Of a DNA stretch of 64,000 nucleotides, positions 17,321-27,666 are shown one piece after another. Made by a program: the position numbers and the translations under genes. The notes beneath the pieces were generated by a model. That model saw only the letters and a program-made list of their open reading frames with translations, did not search any database and was not told where the DNA came from. The stretch is from Mycobacterium triplex (GTDB taxonomy: Bacteria > Actinomycetota > Actinomycetes > Mycobacteriales > Mycobacteriaceae). The DNA lies in NCBI RefSeq assembly GCF_000689255.1, contig NZ_HG964446.1:387330-451329 (forward strand), written 5' to 3'. Within the stretch, counting starts at the first letter, position 1. Each line of letters opens with the position of its first letter.

Positions 17321-17830
17321 TCACAGCGTGCTGGCGCCGTCCGCCGAACCGTCACCGTCGGCATCGGTCAACCGGACGTCCCAGCGGCCGTCGCCGTCGG
17401 TATCCACATAGCCGGTCACGCCGTTCTGATCGGCGCACAGCGCCCGATCGGCCACGCCATTGCCGTCGACGTCCACCAGCCGATCGTCCGGTCGGCCGTG
17501 CCCGTCGAAGTCGACCAACGGACCGCCGGTGTGCTCGGACCCGTCCAGCCCGTACCAACGCAAGCCCCCGCCGCGGTCGGCGGCTACCGCCCACGTCCCC
17601 GATCCGTCGTCGGTGAAGTACGCCTCGGGCACTCCGTCGTTGTCGAGGTCGAGCACGGCGTGATCGGCCAGCCCGTCGGCGTCGAAGTCCCCGAGCGCGT
17701 CGTCGCGCACTCCGTCGTGGTCGAAGTCCAGCCCGATCGATTCCAGCCGGCCGTCGTGGTCGAGGTCGAGGTCGGGTTGGCCGTGCCAGATGGCGGCCGC
17801 ACCGTCATCTCCGGATAAGCAGTAGTCCAT
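17321..17830 (-). CDS. DxDxDG calcium-loop repeat protein (Rv3906c-type)
   Basis: A 169-residue protein built from about eight tandem acidic loops of the form DxDxDGxxD (for example DFDHDGVRDD, DVDGNGVADRAL, DTDGDGRWDVRL). These resemble EF-hand or thrombospondin type-3 calcium-binding loops. There is no signal peptide or membrane segment, and only a single early cysteine. It corresponds by position and repeat pattern to Rv3906c, which in M. tuberculosis also sits directly beside pcnA. Calcium binding is inferred from the loop pattern and the function is unknown. It marks the outer boundary of the missing ESX-2 segment. Confidence 0.8.
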   Translation of the reverse strand: MDYCLSGDDGAAAIWHGQPDLDLDHDGRLESIGLDFDHDGVRDDALGDFDADGLADHAVLDLDNDGVPEAYFTDDGSGTWAVAADRGGGLRWYGLDGSEHTGGPLVDFDGHGRPDDRLVDVDGNGVADRALCADQNGVTGYVDTDGDGRWDVRLTDADGDGSADGASTL

Positions 17831-17854
17831 GCGTACTCGGACGCGCGGCCGAAG

Positions 17855-19297
17855 TTAGGCGTTCCCCCGGGATTGCCACCAGGCCAGCAGCTCCGCGGTG
17901 GCCTCTTCCTCGGTCAGCGGCCCGCGGTCCAGCCGCAGCTCCTTGAGGAATCGCCACGCCTCGCCGACTTGCGGCCCGGCCGGGATGTCGAGCAGCTCCA
18001 TGATCCGATTGCCGTCCAGATCCGGACGCACCCGGGCCAGATCTTCCTGCGCGGCCAACTCGGCGATGCGCGCCTCGAGGCGGTCGTAGTTGGCCTGCAG
18101 CCGCGCGGCCCGACGCTTGTTGCGGGTCGTGCAGTCGGCGCGGACCAGCTTGTGTAGCCGCGGCAGCAACGGCCCGGCGTCGGTGACGTAGCGGCGCACC
18201 GCGGAGTCGGTCCACTTCCCGTCGCCGTAACCGTGGAACCGCAGATGCAGGTAGACCAGCTGGGAGACGTCGTCGACCATCTGTTTGGAGTACTTGAGCG
18301 CCCGCATCCGCTTGCGGGTCATCTTGGCGCCGACGACCTCGTGGTGGTGGAAGCTCACCCCGCCGTTGTCCTCGTGGCGCCGGGTGGCGGGCTTGCCGAT
18401 GTCGTGCAGCAGCGCCGCCCAGCGCAGCACCAAATCCGGACCCTCGTCTTCCAGGGCGACGGCTTGGCGCAGCACGGTCAGCGAATGCTGGTAGACGTCC
18501 TTGTGCTGGTGGTGTTCGTCGATGGCCATCTGCATCGCACCGACTTCGGGCAGCACGACTTCGCCGATCCCGGTCTGCACCAGCAACTCGATGCCGGCGA
18601 CCGGGTCCGCGCCCAGCAGCAGTTTGTCCAGCTCGGCGGCCACCCGTTCCGCGCTGATCCGGCCCAACTGCGAAGCCATCTCCTCGAGCGCGGTCCGCAC
18701 CCGGGGGGTGACGGTGAACCCGAGTTGCGAGACGAACCGGGCGGCGCGCAGCATCCGCAGCGGGTCGTCGCCGAACGACACCGCCGGCGCCGCCGGAGTG
18801 TCCAGCACCCGGGCCTTCAGCGCCGCCAAACCGCCTAGCGGATCGAGGAATTCGCCCGGGCCGGCCGAGGTGATGCGCACGGCCATCGCATTCGCGGTGA
18901 AATCCCGGCGCACCAGGTCGTCTTCGAGTCGGTCGCCGAACCTCACTTCGGGATTGCGGGACACCTGGTCGTAGGTGTCCGCACGGAATGTCGTGATTTC
19001 CAGGCGGTGCTGGTCCTTGCCGACGCCGACGGTGCCGAACTCGATCCCGGTATCCCAGACCGCGTCGGCCCAACCCCGCACGATCTGCTGTACCTGCTCG
19101 GGCCGGGCGTCGGTGGTGAAGTCCAGATCCGGACTCAACCGGCGCAGCAGCGCGTCGCGCACCGACCCGCCGACCAGATACAAGTCGTGCCCCGCCACCT
19201 CGAACAGGGCGCCCAATCCGCTCAGCACCTCGGCATGCTGATTCAGGGCGACCGCAGCCGACGCAAGCAGCTCCACATCGGCGGCGAGTTCGGACAC
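17855..19297 (-). CDS. pcnA: CCA tRNA nucleotidyltransferase
   Basis: A 480-residue protein equal in length to M. tuberculosis PcnA (Rv3907c). The class II nucleotidyltransferase head has [11 protein letters not shown] (residues 41-51) and the catalytic pair Asp57/Asp59 in DLDF. An HD domain in the C-terminal half ([11 protein letters not shown]...LLHDIGKP) would supply phosphohydrolase activity. It adds or repairs the 3' CCA of tRNAs. Two of the three tRNAs in this window (Ile, Ala) do not encode CCA, so they depend on this enzyme. It is divergent from mutT4 with a 95-bp shared upstream region. Confidence 0.95.
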   Translation of the reverse strand: MSELAADVELLASAAVALNQHAEVLSGLGALFEVAGHDLYLVGGSVRDALLRRLSPDLDFTTDARPEQVQQIVRGWADAVWDTGIEFGTVGVGKDQHRLEITTFRADTYDQVSRNPEVRFGDRLEDDLVRRDFTANAMAVRITSAGPGEFLDPLGGLAALKARVLDTPAAPAVSFGDDPLRMLRAARFVSQLGFTVTPRVRTALEEMASQLGRISAERVAAELDKLLLGADPVAGIELLVQTGIGEVVLPEVGAMQMAIDEHHQHKDVYQHSLTVLRQAVALEDEGPDLVLRWAALLHDIGKPATRRHEDNGGVSFHHHEVVGAKMTRKRMRALKYSKQMVDDVSQLVYLHLRFHGYGDGKWTDSAVRRYVTDAGPLLPRLHKLVRADCTTRNKRRAARLQANYDRLEARIAELAAQEDLARVRPDLDGNRIMELLDIPAGPQVGEAWRFLKELRLDRGPLTEEEATAELLAWWQSRGNA

Positions 19298-19392
19298 GTT
19301 CGATGAGCCTAGTCGTGCGCGGGCCGTCGTCGCGCCCGCACGAGCGGCGAGTGTGTCCGGAAGAACAGCTCGTGCCAGCTACTATCGCTTGG

Positions 19393-20124
19393 GTGTCGGA
19401 TGGCGAACAAGCCAAACCACGTCGACGTCGGGGGCGCCGTCGCGGTCGTGGCGGTGTGGGCGCGTCCGAAAACGACGCCGAAGCCAAAGTGACCGCCGAG
19501 TCGGCGGCGGGCAACCGGCGCCGCCCGCGCCCGCCCCGCCGGGTCCCGGAGCGGTTGCGTACCGTGCACGAAACCTCCGCGGGCGGACTGGTCATCGACG
19601 GTATCGACGGTCCGCTCGACGCCCAGGTCGCGGCCCTGATCGGGCGCGTTGACCGGCGCGGACGCATGCTGTGGTCGCTGCCCAAGGGTCACATCGAACT
19701 CGGCGAGACCGCCGAGCAGACCGCCATTCGCGAGGTTGCCGAGGAGACCGGAATTCGCGGCAGTGTGCTGGCCGCGCTGGGGCGCATCGACTACTGGTTC
19801 GTCACCGACGGCCGCCGGGTGCACAAGACCGTGCACCACTATCTAATGCGCTTCTCCGGTGGCGAGCTGTCCGACGAGGACCTCGAAGTCGCCGAGGTGG
19901 CGTGGGTGCCGATGCAGGAGCTGCCATCGCGGCTGGCCTACGCCGACGAACGACGCCTCGCGGAGGTCGCCAACGAACTGATCGGCAAGCTGCAGGCCGA
20001 CGGTCCGGCCTCGCTGCCGCCGCTGCCGCCCAGCACGCCCCGGCGCAACCCGCAGACCCATTCCCGAGCCCGGCATTCCGACAAGCCCCGCGGTCGTAAG
20101 AACGGTCACGGGCCGGGGCCGTGA
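19393..20124 (+). CDS. mutT4: Nudix hydrolase MutT4
   Basis: A 243-residue protein with a complete Nudix box at residues 99-121 ([11 protein letters not shown]...REVAEETGI), which binds the metal that hydrolyses nucleoside diphosphate-X substrates. GTG 19393 was chosen because it matches the VSDGEQAK start of M. tuberculosis MutT4 (Rv3908); an upstream in-frame start at 19303 would extend toward pcnA and is not supported. An arginine-rich, disordered N-terminus (about residues 8-60) and a basic proline-rich tail flank the catalytic core. It is thought to sanitise the nucleotide pool. The stop overlaps the next GTG by four bases (GTGA). Confidence 0.9.
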   Translation: MSDGEQAKPRRRRGRRRGRGGVGASENDAEAKVTAESAAGNRRRPRPPRRVPERLRTVHETSAGGLVIDGIDGPLDAQVAALIGRVDRRGRMLWSLPKGHIELGETAEQTAIREVAEETGIRGSVLAALGRIDYWFVTDGRRVHKTVHHYLMRFSGGELSDEDLEVAEVAWVPMQELPSRLAYADERRLAEVANELIGKLQADGPASLPPLPPSTPRRNPQTHSRARHSDKPRGRKNGHGPGP

Positions 20125-22532
20125 CCGCGTCGCGACTTAGCTGGGCCGGCTTGTTGCGCCTTGCCCTGGTGGTCGGCGTCGTGGCCGGTTTCGCGGTGGT
20201 GCTCACCGGGCCCGTCGGGACGCCCCGCGCGGCCGCCGACGAACCCGGATCGACGCCGTTTGTCCGGGTCCGCATCGATCAGGTGACCCCGGACGTCGTC
20301 ACCACGACGAGCCCGCCGGTCGTCACGGTCAGCGGCGTGGTGACCAACATCGGCGACCGCCCGGTGCGCGACGTGATGGTGCGTCTCGAACACGCCGAAG
20401 CGGTCACCTCATCGGCCGGCCTGCGCACCTCCCTGGACGGCACCACCGACCAGTACCAGCCGGCCGCGGACTTCCTGACGGTGGCACCCGAGCTGCAACG
20501 CGGCCAAGAGGTCGGCTTCACGCTGTCCGCGCCGCTGCGCTCGCTGGCCAAGTCGTCCCTCGGGATCAGCCAACCGGGGATCTATCCCCTGCTGGTCAAC
20601 GCGAACGGGACGCCGGATTACGGCGCGCCCGCCCGGCTCGACAACGCGCGGTTCCTGCTGCCGGTGATCGGGGTGCCGCCCGACCACGCCGATGCCCTGG
20701 AATCCGCGGTCGCGCCGGACACCTCGAAGCCGGTGTGGGTCACCATGCTGTGGCCGCTGGCCGACCGGCCCCGGTTGTCCCCCGGCCAACCCGGAGGCAC
20801 CATTCCGGTTCGGCTGGTCGACGACGACCTGGCGACATCGCTGGCCACCGGCGGCCGGCTGGACATCCTGCTGTCCGCGGCCGAGGTCGCGACCAGCCAC
20901 GACGTCGACACCGACGGCGCCGTCGGCCGCGCGTTGTGCCTCGCTATAGACCCGGATCTGCTGGTCACCGTCAACGCGATGGCGGCCGGCTATGTCGTGT
21001 CCAACTCCCCGGACGGGCCCGCGCAAGAACCGGGCACCCCGACGCATCCGGGCACCGGGCAGACGGCGGCGACCGGCTGGCTGAACAGGCTTCGGGCGCT
21101 GGCGCATCGCACCTGCGTCGCGCCGCTGCCCTACGCGCAGGCGGACCTCGACGCCTTGCAGCGTGTCAACGACCCCGGGCTCAGCTCGATCGCCACCACC
21201 AGCGTCGGCGACATCGTCGACCACATCCTGGACGTGCAATCGATCCGCGGTGCCACCCTGCTGCCCGACGGCCCGCTGACCGACGGCGCGGTCGACCTGC
21301 TCAGCGCCAACAACAGCACGGTCGCGGTCGCCGCGGGCGACCTGGTCGCCCCGGACTCGCAGACCACGTCGGGGCCCGACGGCGTCGACACCGTCCCCCG
21401 GCGGCTGTCCCCGCAGGTGGTGGTCGCGCCGTTCGACCCGGCCGTGGGTGCGGCACTGGCCGGGGCGGGCAACAGCCCCGACGTCCCCACCTATCTGGAC
21501 CCATCGCTGACGGTTCGGCTGGCGCATGACTCGAACACCGCGCGCCGGCAGGATGCCCTGGGCTCGATGTTCTGGCATGCCCTGGATCGGGACGCCCCGC
21601 CGCGCACGCAGATTCTGGTGCCGCCGGCGACGTGGAATCTGGGGGCCGACGACGCGCAGGTGATCCTGACCGCGCTGGCCACCACGATCCGTTCCGGTTT
21701 GGGTGTGCCCCGGCCGCTCCCGGCGGTCATCGCCGAAGCCCAGGCCGTCAGCGGGGCCCGCACCGAGCCGCTGCGGCCGCTGGACGTCCCCGCCCCGCAG
21801 CGCGGCCGATTCGGCGAGAACGTCGTCGCCGACATCAACGGACAGGTCGGCCGGCTGTGGAAACTGACCTCGGCGTTGAGCACCGACGAGCGCACCGGGC
21901 TGACCGGCGTCCAGTACACCGCCCCGCTGCGCGAGGACATGCTGCGGTCGCTGAGCCAGTCGGAATCACCCGGCACCCGCAACCGGCTGGCGCAGCAGCG
22001 GCTCGCGGTGGTCGGTAACACGATCAACGACTTGTTCGGGGCGGTGACGATCGTCAACCCCGGCGGCTCCTACACGTTGGCCACCGAGCACAGTCCCCTG
22101 CCGGTGGCGCTGCACAACGGCCTCGCCGTGCCGATCAAGGTGCGTCTGCAGGTCGACGCCCCGCCGGGAATGACGGTCACCGACGTCGGGCAGATCGAAT
22201 TACCACCGGGCTACCTGCCGCTGCGGGTGCCGATCGAAGTGAACTTCACCCAGCGCGTCGCGATCGACGTGACGCTGCGAACCCCGGACGGCACGCGGCT
22301 CGGCGATCCGGTGCGCATGTCGGTCCATTCCAACGCCTACGGCAAGGTGTTGTTCGCGATCACCCTGACGGCGGCGGCCGTGCTGGTGCTGCTGGCCGGG
22401 CGACGCCTGTGGCACCGGTTCCGCGGTCAGCCCGACCGTGCCGACCTGGACCGCCCCGACCCGCCCCACCACCATCCCGCCGAGCCAGCGCGTGAGGTCG
22501 GCGATCGCGTCGACGAAGAGCACCGGGTATGA
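20121..22532 (+). CDS. Secreted/membrane DUF6049 protein (Rv3909-type)
   Basis: An 803-residue protein with a signal sequence (residues 1-38, cleavage likely near AAADEP), a large extracytoplasmic region and a single C-terminal membrane helix near 741-763, followed by a short charged tail rich in Asp, Pro and His. Near residue 40 there is a beta-sandwich-like stretch typical of DUF6049. It starts at GTG 20121 within the mutT4 stop, and its own stop overlaps the murJ ATG (ATGA). Function is unknown. Its conserved place directly before MurJ suggests a role at the periplasmic side of peptidoglycan precursor export. Confidence 0.85.
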   Translation: MTASRLSWAGLLRLALVVGVVAGFAVVLTGPVGTPRAAADEPGSTPFVRVRIDQVTPDVVTTTSPPVVTVSGVVTNIGDRPVRDVMVRLEHAEAVTSSAGLRTSLDGTTDQYQPAADFLTVAPELQRGQEVGFTLSAPLRSLAKSSLGISQPGIYPLLVNANGTPDYGAPARLDNARFLLPVIGVPPDHADALESAVAPDTSKPVWVTMLWPLADRPRLSPGQPGGTIPVRLVDDDLATSLATGGRLDILLSAAEVATSHDVDTDGAVGRALCLAIDPDLLVTVNAMAAGYVVSNSPDGPAQEPGTPTHPGTGQTAATGWLNRLRALAHRTCVAPLPYAQADLDALQRVNDPGLSSIATTSVGDIVDHILDVQSIRGATLLPDGPLTDGAVDLLSANNSTVAVAAGDLVAPDSQTTSGPDGVDTVPRRLSPQVVVAPFDPAVGAALAGAGNSPDVPTYLDPSLTVRLAHDSNTARRQDALGSMFWHALDRDAPPRTQILVPPATWNLGADDAQVILTALATTIRSGLGVPRPLPAVIAEAQAVSGARTEPLRPLDVPAPQRGRFGENVVADINGQVGRLWKLTSALSTDERTGLTGVQYTAPLREDMLRSLSQSESPGTRNRLAQQRLAVVGNTINDLFGAVTIVNPGGSYTLATEHSPLPVALHNGLAVPIKVRLQVDAPPGMTVTDVGQIELPPGYLPLRVPIEVNFTQRVAIDVTLRTPDGTRLGDPVRMSVHSNAYGKVLFAITLTAAAVLVLLAGRRLWHRFRGQPDRADLDRPDPPHHHPAEPAREVGDRVDEEHRV

Positions 22533-25500
22533 AACCCGCCTACCGGCGGTCTCATCCACAGCAACCGCCGCAGCGGCAGCAACCGCCCCAACGACAGCCC
22601 CGGCCGCCGGGCCGGATTCCGCCGCCGACCGGACCGCTCCCTCCGGTGACAGACCTGCCCACCCGGCGCGTCGAACTGTCCGACGCCGCGCTGGTGTCGC
22701 GGTCGTGGGCGATGGCGCTGGCGACGCTGGTCAGCCGGATCACCGGGTTCGCCCGGATCGTGCTGCTGGCCGCGATCCTGGGTGCGGCACTGTCCAGCGC
22801 CTTCTCGGTGGCCAATCAGCTGCCGAACCTGGTCGCCGCGCTGGTGCTGGAGGCGACCTTCACCGCGATCTTCGTGCCGGTGCTGGCGCGCGCCGAGCAG
22901 AGCGACCCCGACGGCGGCGCCGCGTTCGTCCGGCGCCTGGTCACGGTGACCACCACGCTGCTGTTGTTCGCCACCGCCGTCTCGGTGGTGGCCGCGCCGC
23001 TGCTGGTTCGGCTGATGCTGGGCCGCGACCCGCAGGTCAACGAGCCGCTGACCACCGCGTTCGCCTACCTGCTGTTGCCGCAGGTGCTCGCCTACGGCCT
23101 GACGTCGGTGTTCATGGCAATCCTGAACACCCGCAACGTCTTCGGGCCGACGGCGTGGGCCCCGGTGGTCAACAATGTCGTCGCCCTGGTGACCCTGGTG
23201 GTGTACCTGGTCGTCCCCGGTGAGCTGTCGGTCGATCCCGTCCGGATGGGCAACCCCAAGCTGCTGGTGCTCGCCGTCGGAACCACGGTCGGCGTGTATG
23301 CGCAGACCGCGGTGCTGCTCGTCGCGCTGCGCCGCGAGCGCATCAGCCTGCGCCCGCTGTGGGGAATCGATGAGCGGCTCAAACGGTTCGGCGCGATGGC
23401 CGCCGCGATGGTGCTCTACGTGCTGATCAGCCAGCTGGGTCTGGTGGTGGGAAACCAAATCGCCAGCACCGCAGCGGCTTCCGGGCCGGCGATCTACAAC
23501 TACACCTGGCTGGTGCTGATGCTGCCGTTCGGCATGATCGGCGTGACGGTGCTGACCGTGGTGATGCCGCGCCTGAGCCGCAACGCCGCGGCCAACGACA
23601 CCAAGGCCGTACTCGCCGATCTGTCGCTGGCCACCCGGCTGACGTTGATCACGCTGATCCCGATCGTGGCGATCATGACCGTCGGCGGCCCCGCGATCGG
23701 TAGCGCGTTGTTCGCCTACGGCAACTTCGGTGGGGTCGACGCCGGATATCTGGGCGCCGCGATCGCCATGTCGGCGTTCACGTTGATCCCCTATGGGCTG
23801 GTGCTCCTGCAGCTGCGCGTGTTCTACGCACGCGAGCAGCCCTGGACGCCGATCGTGATCATTCTCGTCATCACCGCCGTCAAGATCGCCGGCTCCGTCC
23901 TCGCCCCGCACGTCACCACTGACCCACAACTGGTGGCCGGATACCTCGGCCTGGCCAACGGGCTCGGCTTCCTGGCCGGCGCGCTCGTCGGCTACTACCT
24001 GCTGCGGCGCACCCTGCTGCCGGCCGGTGGCCAGCTGATCGGGCCCGCCGAGGTACGAACGGTCCTGGTGACGGTCGTCGCGTCGATGCTCGCCGGCCTG
24101 ATCGCCCACGTCGCCGACCGGCTGCTGGGGCTGGCCGCGTTGACCGCACACGGTGGCGCTGCCGGATCGCTGCTGCGGCTGGTGGTGCTCGGCTGCATCA
24201 TGCTGCCGATCATGGTGACGGTCATGGTTCGCGCGCGCGTCCCGGAGGCGGTGGCCGCGATGGCCGCCGTCCGGCGCCGCGGCCGCCGTCCCGCACCGGC
24301 TGCCCCACGGGAATCGTCTCAGCCGGGCCGGGTCACGTACCCTGAGCACAGGAATTCGTCCCCGCCGGGGGTTAAGGCGGTCCAGGAGCCGATCCGGCGC
24401 AGCCCTCCGGATCGAGCAGGCGACGCCCGGCTAGCGAAAGGACCGGAGGTGACCGACCGCCCCGTGGAGAGCGCTGCATCGGGCCCTGGGTCCGGTTTGG
24501 GTTCAGGCGGCGAGCGACCACGACCGGCTGCCGACGACTTCCAGCCCGACATTCCCACCGCGCGCAAGCCCGAGCCCTCCGGTCCACCCCCGTCGGAACC
24601 GCGCAACGGCGATTTCGTCCGCGAGCGTGCCACCGAATCGTCGGGCGACGATGTCCACCTGGTACCCGGCGCCCGCATCGCCGGTGGCCGGTATCGACTA
24701 CTGGTCTTCCACGGCGGTGCGCCGCCCCTGCAGTTCTGGCAGGCACTCGACACCGCCCTGGACCGGCAGGTGTCGCTCACGTTCGTCGACCCGGACGGCG
24801 CCCTGCCCGACGACGTCCTCCAGGAGATCCTGTCCCGCACGTTGCGGCTCAGCCGGATCGACAAGCCCGGCATCGCCCGCGTGCTCGACGTTGTCCACTC
24901 CAGCCACGGTGGCCTGGTCGTCGCGGAGTGGATTCGCGGCGGCTCGCTGCAGGAAGTCGCGGACACCGCGCCCTCGCCCATCGGCGCCGTGCGGGCGATG
25001 CAGTCGCTGGCCGCTGCCGCCGACACCGCTCACCGCGCCGGCGTCGCGCTGTCGATCGATCACCCCAGCCGGATTCGGGTCAGCATCGACGGCGACGTCG
25101 TGCTCGCTTACCCCGCGACCATGCCCGACGCCAACCCCGAGGACGACATCCGCGGAATCGGCGCCTCGCTGTACGCCCTGCTGGTCAACCGGTGGCCGCT
25201 GCCGGAGTTCGGGGTGCGCAGCGGGCTCGCGCCGGCCGAGCGGGACGGATCGGGCCTGCCCGTCGAGCCCAACACCATCGATCGCGACATCCCGTTCCAG
25301 ATCTCGGCGGTAGCCGTGCGGTCGGTCCAGGAAGACGGCGGAATACGCAGCGCCTCAACACTTTTGAACCTACTGCAACAAGCCACCGCGGTGGCCGACC
25401 GCACCGAAGTGCTGGGCCCGATCGACGATTCGCCACCACCTGAGACCCCGCGCGCAACCGGGCGGGAGTACGCGACGATGATGCGTCGGCGCCGCAACGT

Positions 25501-26125
25501 GCTCATCGGTGCCGCCGCCGCACTGGCGATCATCGTGGTCGCGTTGTTGGTGCTCGCCTCGATCGTGAGCAAGATCTTCGGCAACGTCGGCGGCGGCCTC
25601 AACAAGGACGAGCTGGGACTCAACGGGCCGAGTTCGTCGAGCGCATCGTCGTCGGCGCATCCCGCGCCGGCGGGCAGCATCGTCAAACCCACTCGGGCCA
25701 CGGTCTTCGCGCCCGACGGTGAAGCCGACAATCCGGGCACCGCCGGACAGGCCATCGACGGCGACCCCACCACCGCCTGGGCGACCGAGGTCTACACCGA
25801 TGCCGTCCCGTTCCCCAGCTTCAAGCAGGGCGAAGGGTTGATCCTGCAGCTGCCGAAACCCACGGTGATCGGGCAGGTCAGCATCGATACGCCGAGCACC
25901 GGCACCAGGGTCGAGATTCGGGCCGCGTCCACGGCTTCGCCGTCGAAGCTCGAGGACACCACCGTGCTGGCCCCGGCGTTCACGCTCAAGCCCGGCCATA
26001 ACGTCATCCCGGTCAAGGCCGGCGCCCCGACGTCGAACCTGCTGGTGTGGATCTCCACCTTGGGAACCACTAACGGCAAGAGCCAGGCCGGCTTCTCGGA
26101 GATCACCGTCCAAGCCGCGTCCTGA
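22529..26125 (+). CDS. murJ: Lipid II flippase MurJ fused to a pseudokinase
   Basis: A 1198-residue protein (M. tuberculosis Rv3910/MviN is about 1184). Residues 1-45 are Pro/Gln-rich, and about 50-570 form the multi-helix MOP-superfamily flippase that moves lipid II across the membrane. A disordered linker follows. About 712-960 is a kinase-like domain, then a membrane helix (990-1013) and a C-terminal extracellular domain (about 1048-1198) of discoidin-like type. The kinase HRD position reads ALSIDHPSRI and the DFG position reads LAYPAT, so it is a pseudokinase. In M. tuberculosis PknB phosphorylates this domain and FhaA then binds it, inhibiting export; both partners are encoded in this window. 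Confidence 0.95.
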   Translation: MKPAYRRSHPQQPPQRQQPPQRQPRPPGRIPPPTGPLPPVTDLPTRRVELSDAALVSRSWAMALATLVSRITGFARIVLLAAILGAALSSAFSVANQLPNLVAALVLEATFTAIFVPVLARAEQSDPDGGAAFVRRLVTVTTTLLLFATAVSVVAAPLLVRLMLGRDPQVNEPLTTAFAYLLLPQVLAYGLTSVFMAILNTRNVFGPTAWAPVVNNVVALVTLVVYLVVPGELSVDPVRMGNPKLLVLAVGTTVGVYAQTAVLLVALRRERISLRPLWGIDERLKRFGAMAAAMVLYVLISQLGLVVGNQIASTAAASGPAIYNYTWLVLMLPFGMIGVTVLTVVMPRLSRNAAANDTKAVLADLSLATRLTLITLIPIVAIMTVGGPAIGSALFAYGNFGGVDAGYLGAAIAMSAFTLIPYGLVLLQLRVFYAREQPWTPIVIILVITAVKIAGSVLAPHVTTDPQLVAGYLGLANGLGFLAGALVGYYLLRRTLLPAGGQLIGPAEVRTVLVTVVASMLAGLIAHVADRLLGLAALTAHGGAAGSLLRLVVLGCIMLPIMVTVMVRARVPEAVAAMAAVRRRGRRPAPAAPRESSQPGRVTYPEHRNSSPPGVKAVQEPIRRSPPDRAGDARLAKGPEVTDRPVESAASGPGSGLGSGGERPRPAADDFQPDIPTARKPEPSGPPPSEPRNGDFVRERATESSGDDVHLVPGARIAGGRYRLLVFHGGAPPLQFWQALDTALDRQVSLTFVDPDGALPDDVLQEILSRTLRLSRIDKPGIARVLDVVHSSHGGLVVAEWIRGGSLQEVADTAPSPIGAVRAMQSLAAAADTAHRAGVALSIDHPSRIRVSIDGDVVLAYPATMPDANPEDDIRGIGASLYALLVNRWPLPEFGVRSGLAPAERDGSGLPVEPNTIDRDIPFQISAVAVRSVQEDGGIRSASTLLNLLQQATAVADRTEVLGPIDDSPPPETPRATGREYATMMRRRRNVLIGAAAALAIIVVALLVLASIVSKIFGNVGGGLNKDELGLNGPSSSSASSSAHPAPAGSIVKPTRATVFAPDGEADNPGTAGQAIDGDPTTAWATEVYTDAVPFPSFKQGEGLILQLPKPTVIGQVSIDTPSTGTRVEIRAASTASPSKLEDTTVLAPAFTLKPGHNVIPVKAGAPTSNLLVWISTLGTTNGKSQAGFSEITVQAAS

Positions 26126-26186
26126 CACTCACAACCACGCGTTCGAGTGAAGTGCTGCGCGGTAGCCGATTGGTTACTGTCCCGCC

Positions 26187-26837
26187 GTGGGCTTCGGGGG
26201 GTATATCCAGCAGGACCGCAGTGATGCCGAGTTGCTGGCCGCCCATGTCGCCGGCGACCGCGACGCGTTCGGCGAGTTGTTCGGTCGCCATCGGCGGCAG
26301 CTGCACCGCCTGGCCCGGCTGACCACGCGCACGCCCGAGGACGCCGAAGACGCGCTGCAGGACGCCATGCTGTCGGCGCACCGAGGTGCGGGCTCGTTTC
26401 GGTACGACGCCGCGGTCGGCAGCTGGCTGCACCGGATCGTGGTCAACGCGTGCCTGGACCGGCTGCGGCGCACCAAATCTCAGCGGACCGCGCCGCTCGA
26501 GGACATCTACCCCGTGCCCGATCGCACCGCTGCGGTCGAAACCGCAATGGTGGTGCAGCGCGCGCTGATGCGGCTTCCCGTCGAGCAGCGCGCCACCATC
26601 GTGGCGGTCGACATGCAGGGCTACTCGATCGCCGACACCGCCGCGCTGCTGGGCATCGCCGAGGGCACGGTCAAAAGCCGATGCGCCCGCGGCCGGGTCC
26701 GGCTTGCCCAGCTGCTCGGCTACCTGGCCCCCACCATCCCGCCGGCCAGCGTTAACGGCCCGGGCGGCACCGTCAGGCCGGGCATGACGGACACTGGGAC
26801 CGATGGGCGAAGCGCAGAACGGACCGGCGGATCATGA
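26187..26837 (+). CDS. sigM: ECF sigma factor SigM
   Basis: A 216-residue ECF sigma factor: region 2 (about residues 18-90, including LARLTTRTPEDAEDALQD) recognises the -10 element, and region 4 (about 125-175, with the helix-turn-helix YSIADTAALLG and EGTVKSRCARGR) recognises the -35. The GTG at 26187 is used; M. tuberculosis SigM (Rv3911) is about 222 residues. The last 35 bases overlap the start of its anti-sigma gene, an arrangement that keeps the two in proportion. In M. tuberculosis SigM controls some esx and PE/PPE genes. A 61-bp spacer separates it from murJ. Confidence 0.93.
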   Translation: MGFGGYIQQDRSDAELLAAHVAGDRDAFGELFGRHRRQLHRLARLTTRTPEDAEDALQDAMLSAHRGAGSFRYDAAVGSWLHRIVVNACLDRLRRTKSQRTAPLEDIYPVPDRTAAVETAMVVQRALMRLPVEQRATIVAVDMQGYSIADTAALLGIAEGTVKSRCARGRVRLAQLLGYLAPTIPPASVNGPGGTVRPGMTDTGTDGRSAERTGGS

Positions 26838-27573
26838 CGCGGATCCCCGCAATGCCAGAGCGGAGCCGCCGCCGACGGTCGAGGCACTCGCCGATCTGCA
26901 GGCCGGTCTGCTCGACGACGAAGCCGCCGCCGCCTTGCGCAGGCAAGTTCGCGAGTACCCGGACGCTGAAAGGATCTTGCGGGCTTTGAACCGGGTGCGC
27001 CGCGACGTCGCGGCCGTCGGCGCCGATCCGGAATCGGCGCCCGAACCACCGGCCGGGGTGACTCGCCGTATCTCCGGGGCGCTGCGGTCGGCCGGCGACT
27101 CCCGCGGCGCGGCCACCCACGCGGCGCGCCCACGCATCCGCGGAGCCCGGGTTGCCGCCGGGGCGGCCGGGGTCTGCGCGGTGCTCGCCGCGATCGGCTT
27201 CGGCACGGCCGCACTGCTCAACGAGCCCGGACCCGCACCCGGCGCGCCGACCACCGCCCTGCACATCACGGTGTCGACGCCGCCGATGGCGATCCCGCTG
27301 TCGGCGGCCGAGATCGTTGCCCTGCTCGGCCGAGCCCCCGATTACGGTCCCCTTGGCGACCCGGGCCGGCGTGCATCCTGCCTCGGCGGACTGGGCTATC
27401 CCGCGTCCACGCAGGTGCTCGGCGCGCGGCCGGTCGAGATCAACGCCCGCCCCGGTGTGCTGCTGGTGCTACCGGGCGATAATCCGGCCGACCTTGCGGT
27501 CTTTGCGGTGGCGCTGAACTGCAGCGCCGCCGATACGGGGCTATTGGCCAGCACGCAGGTCGCCCGCCCTTAA
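26803..27573 (+). CDS. rsmA: Anti-sigma-M factor RsmA
   Basis: A 256-residue single-pass membrane protein: a cytosolic N-terminus (residues 1-110) with an anti-sigma-like helical segment (LADLQAGLLDDEAAAALRRQVR), a membrane helix (about 113-140) and an extracytoplasmic domain containing two cysteines in CLGGLG and ALNCSA. It overlaps sigM by 35 bases. It corresponds to Rv3912. The name is the M. tuberculosis one and is unrelated to the rRNA methyltransferase RsmA. The two outer cysteines could act as a redox switch, which is inference. Confidence 0.85.
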   Translation: MGEAQNGPADHDADPRNARAEPPPTVEALADLQAGLLDDEAAAALRRQVREYPDAERILRALNRVRRDVAAVGADPESAPEPPAGVTRRISGALRSAGDSRGAATHAARPRIRGARVAAGAAGVCAVLAAIGFGTAALLNEPGPAPGAPTTALHITVSTPPMAIPLSAAEIVALLGRAPDYGPLGDPGRRASCLGGLGYPASTQVLGARPVEINARPGVLLVLPGDNPADLAVFAVALNCSAADTGLLASTQVARP

Positions 27574-27603
27574 GGTGGTGCCAAGTGTTGCGCGACACGA
27601 CCG

Positions 27604-27629
27604 GGAACACCCCCGCCTACGCTGGCGTT
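27604..27629 (+). promoter_or_regulatory. Putative SigH-type ECF promoter of trxB
   Basis: GGAACA at 27604-27609 is followed after 17 bases by GTT at 27627-27629, matching the SigH/SigE-type pattern GGAAYA-N16-20-GTT. It lies 38 bases before the trxB start, so transcription would begin about 30 bases upstream of the ATG. In M. tuberculosis the thioredoxin operon is a known SigH target under oxidative and heat stress. The match is by eye. Confidence 0.55.
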
Positions 27630-27666
27630 CGACACGATGAACAAATCTGTATCTGGAAAGGTTCGT

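Noticed and set aside
19303..19392. Longer MutT4 start at 19303
   Set aside because: The extra 30 residues are not like the known N-terminus; GTG 19393 gives the conserved VSDGEQAK start.
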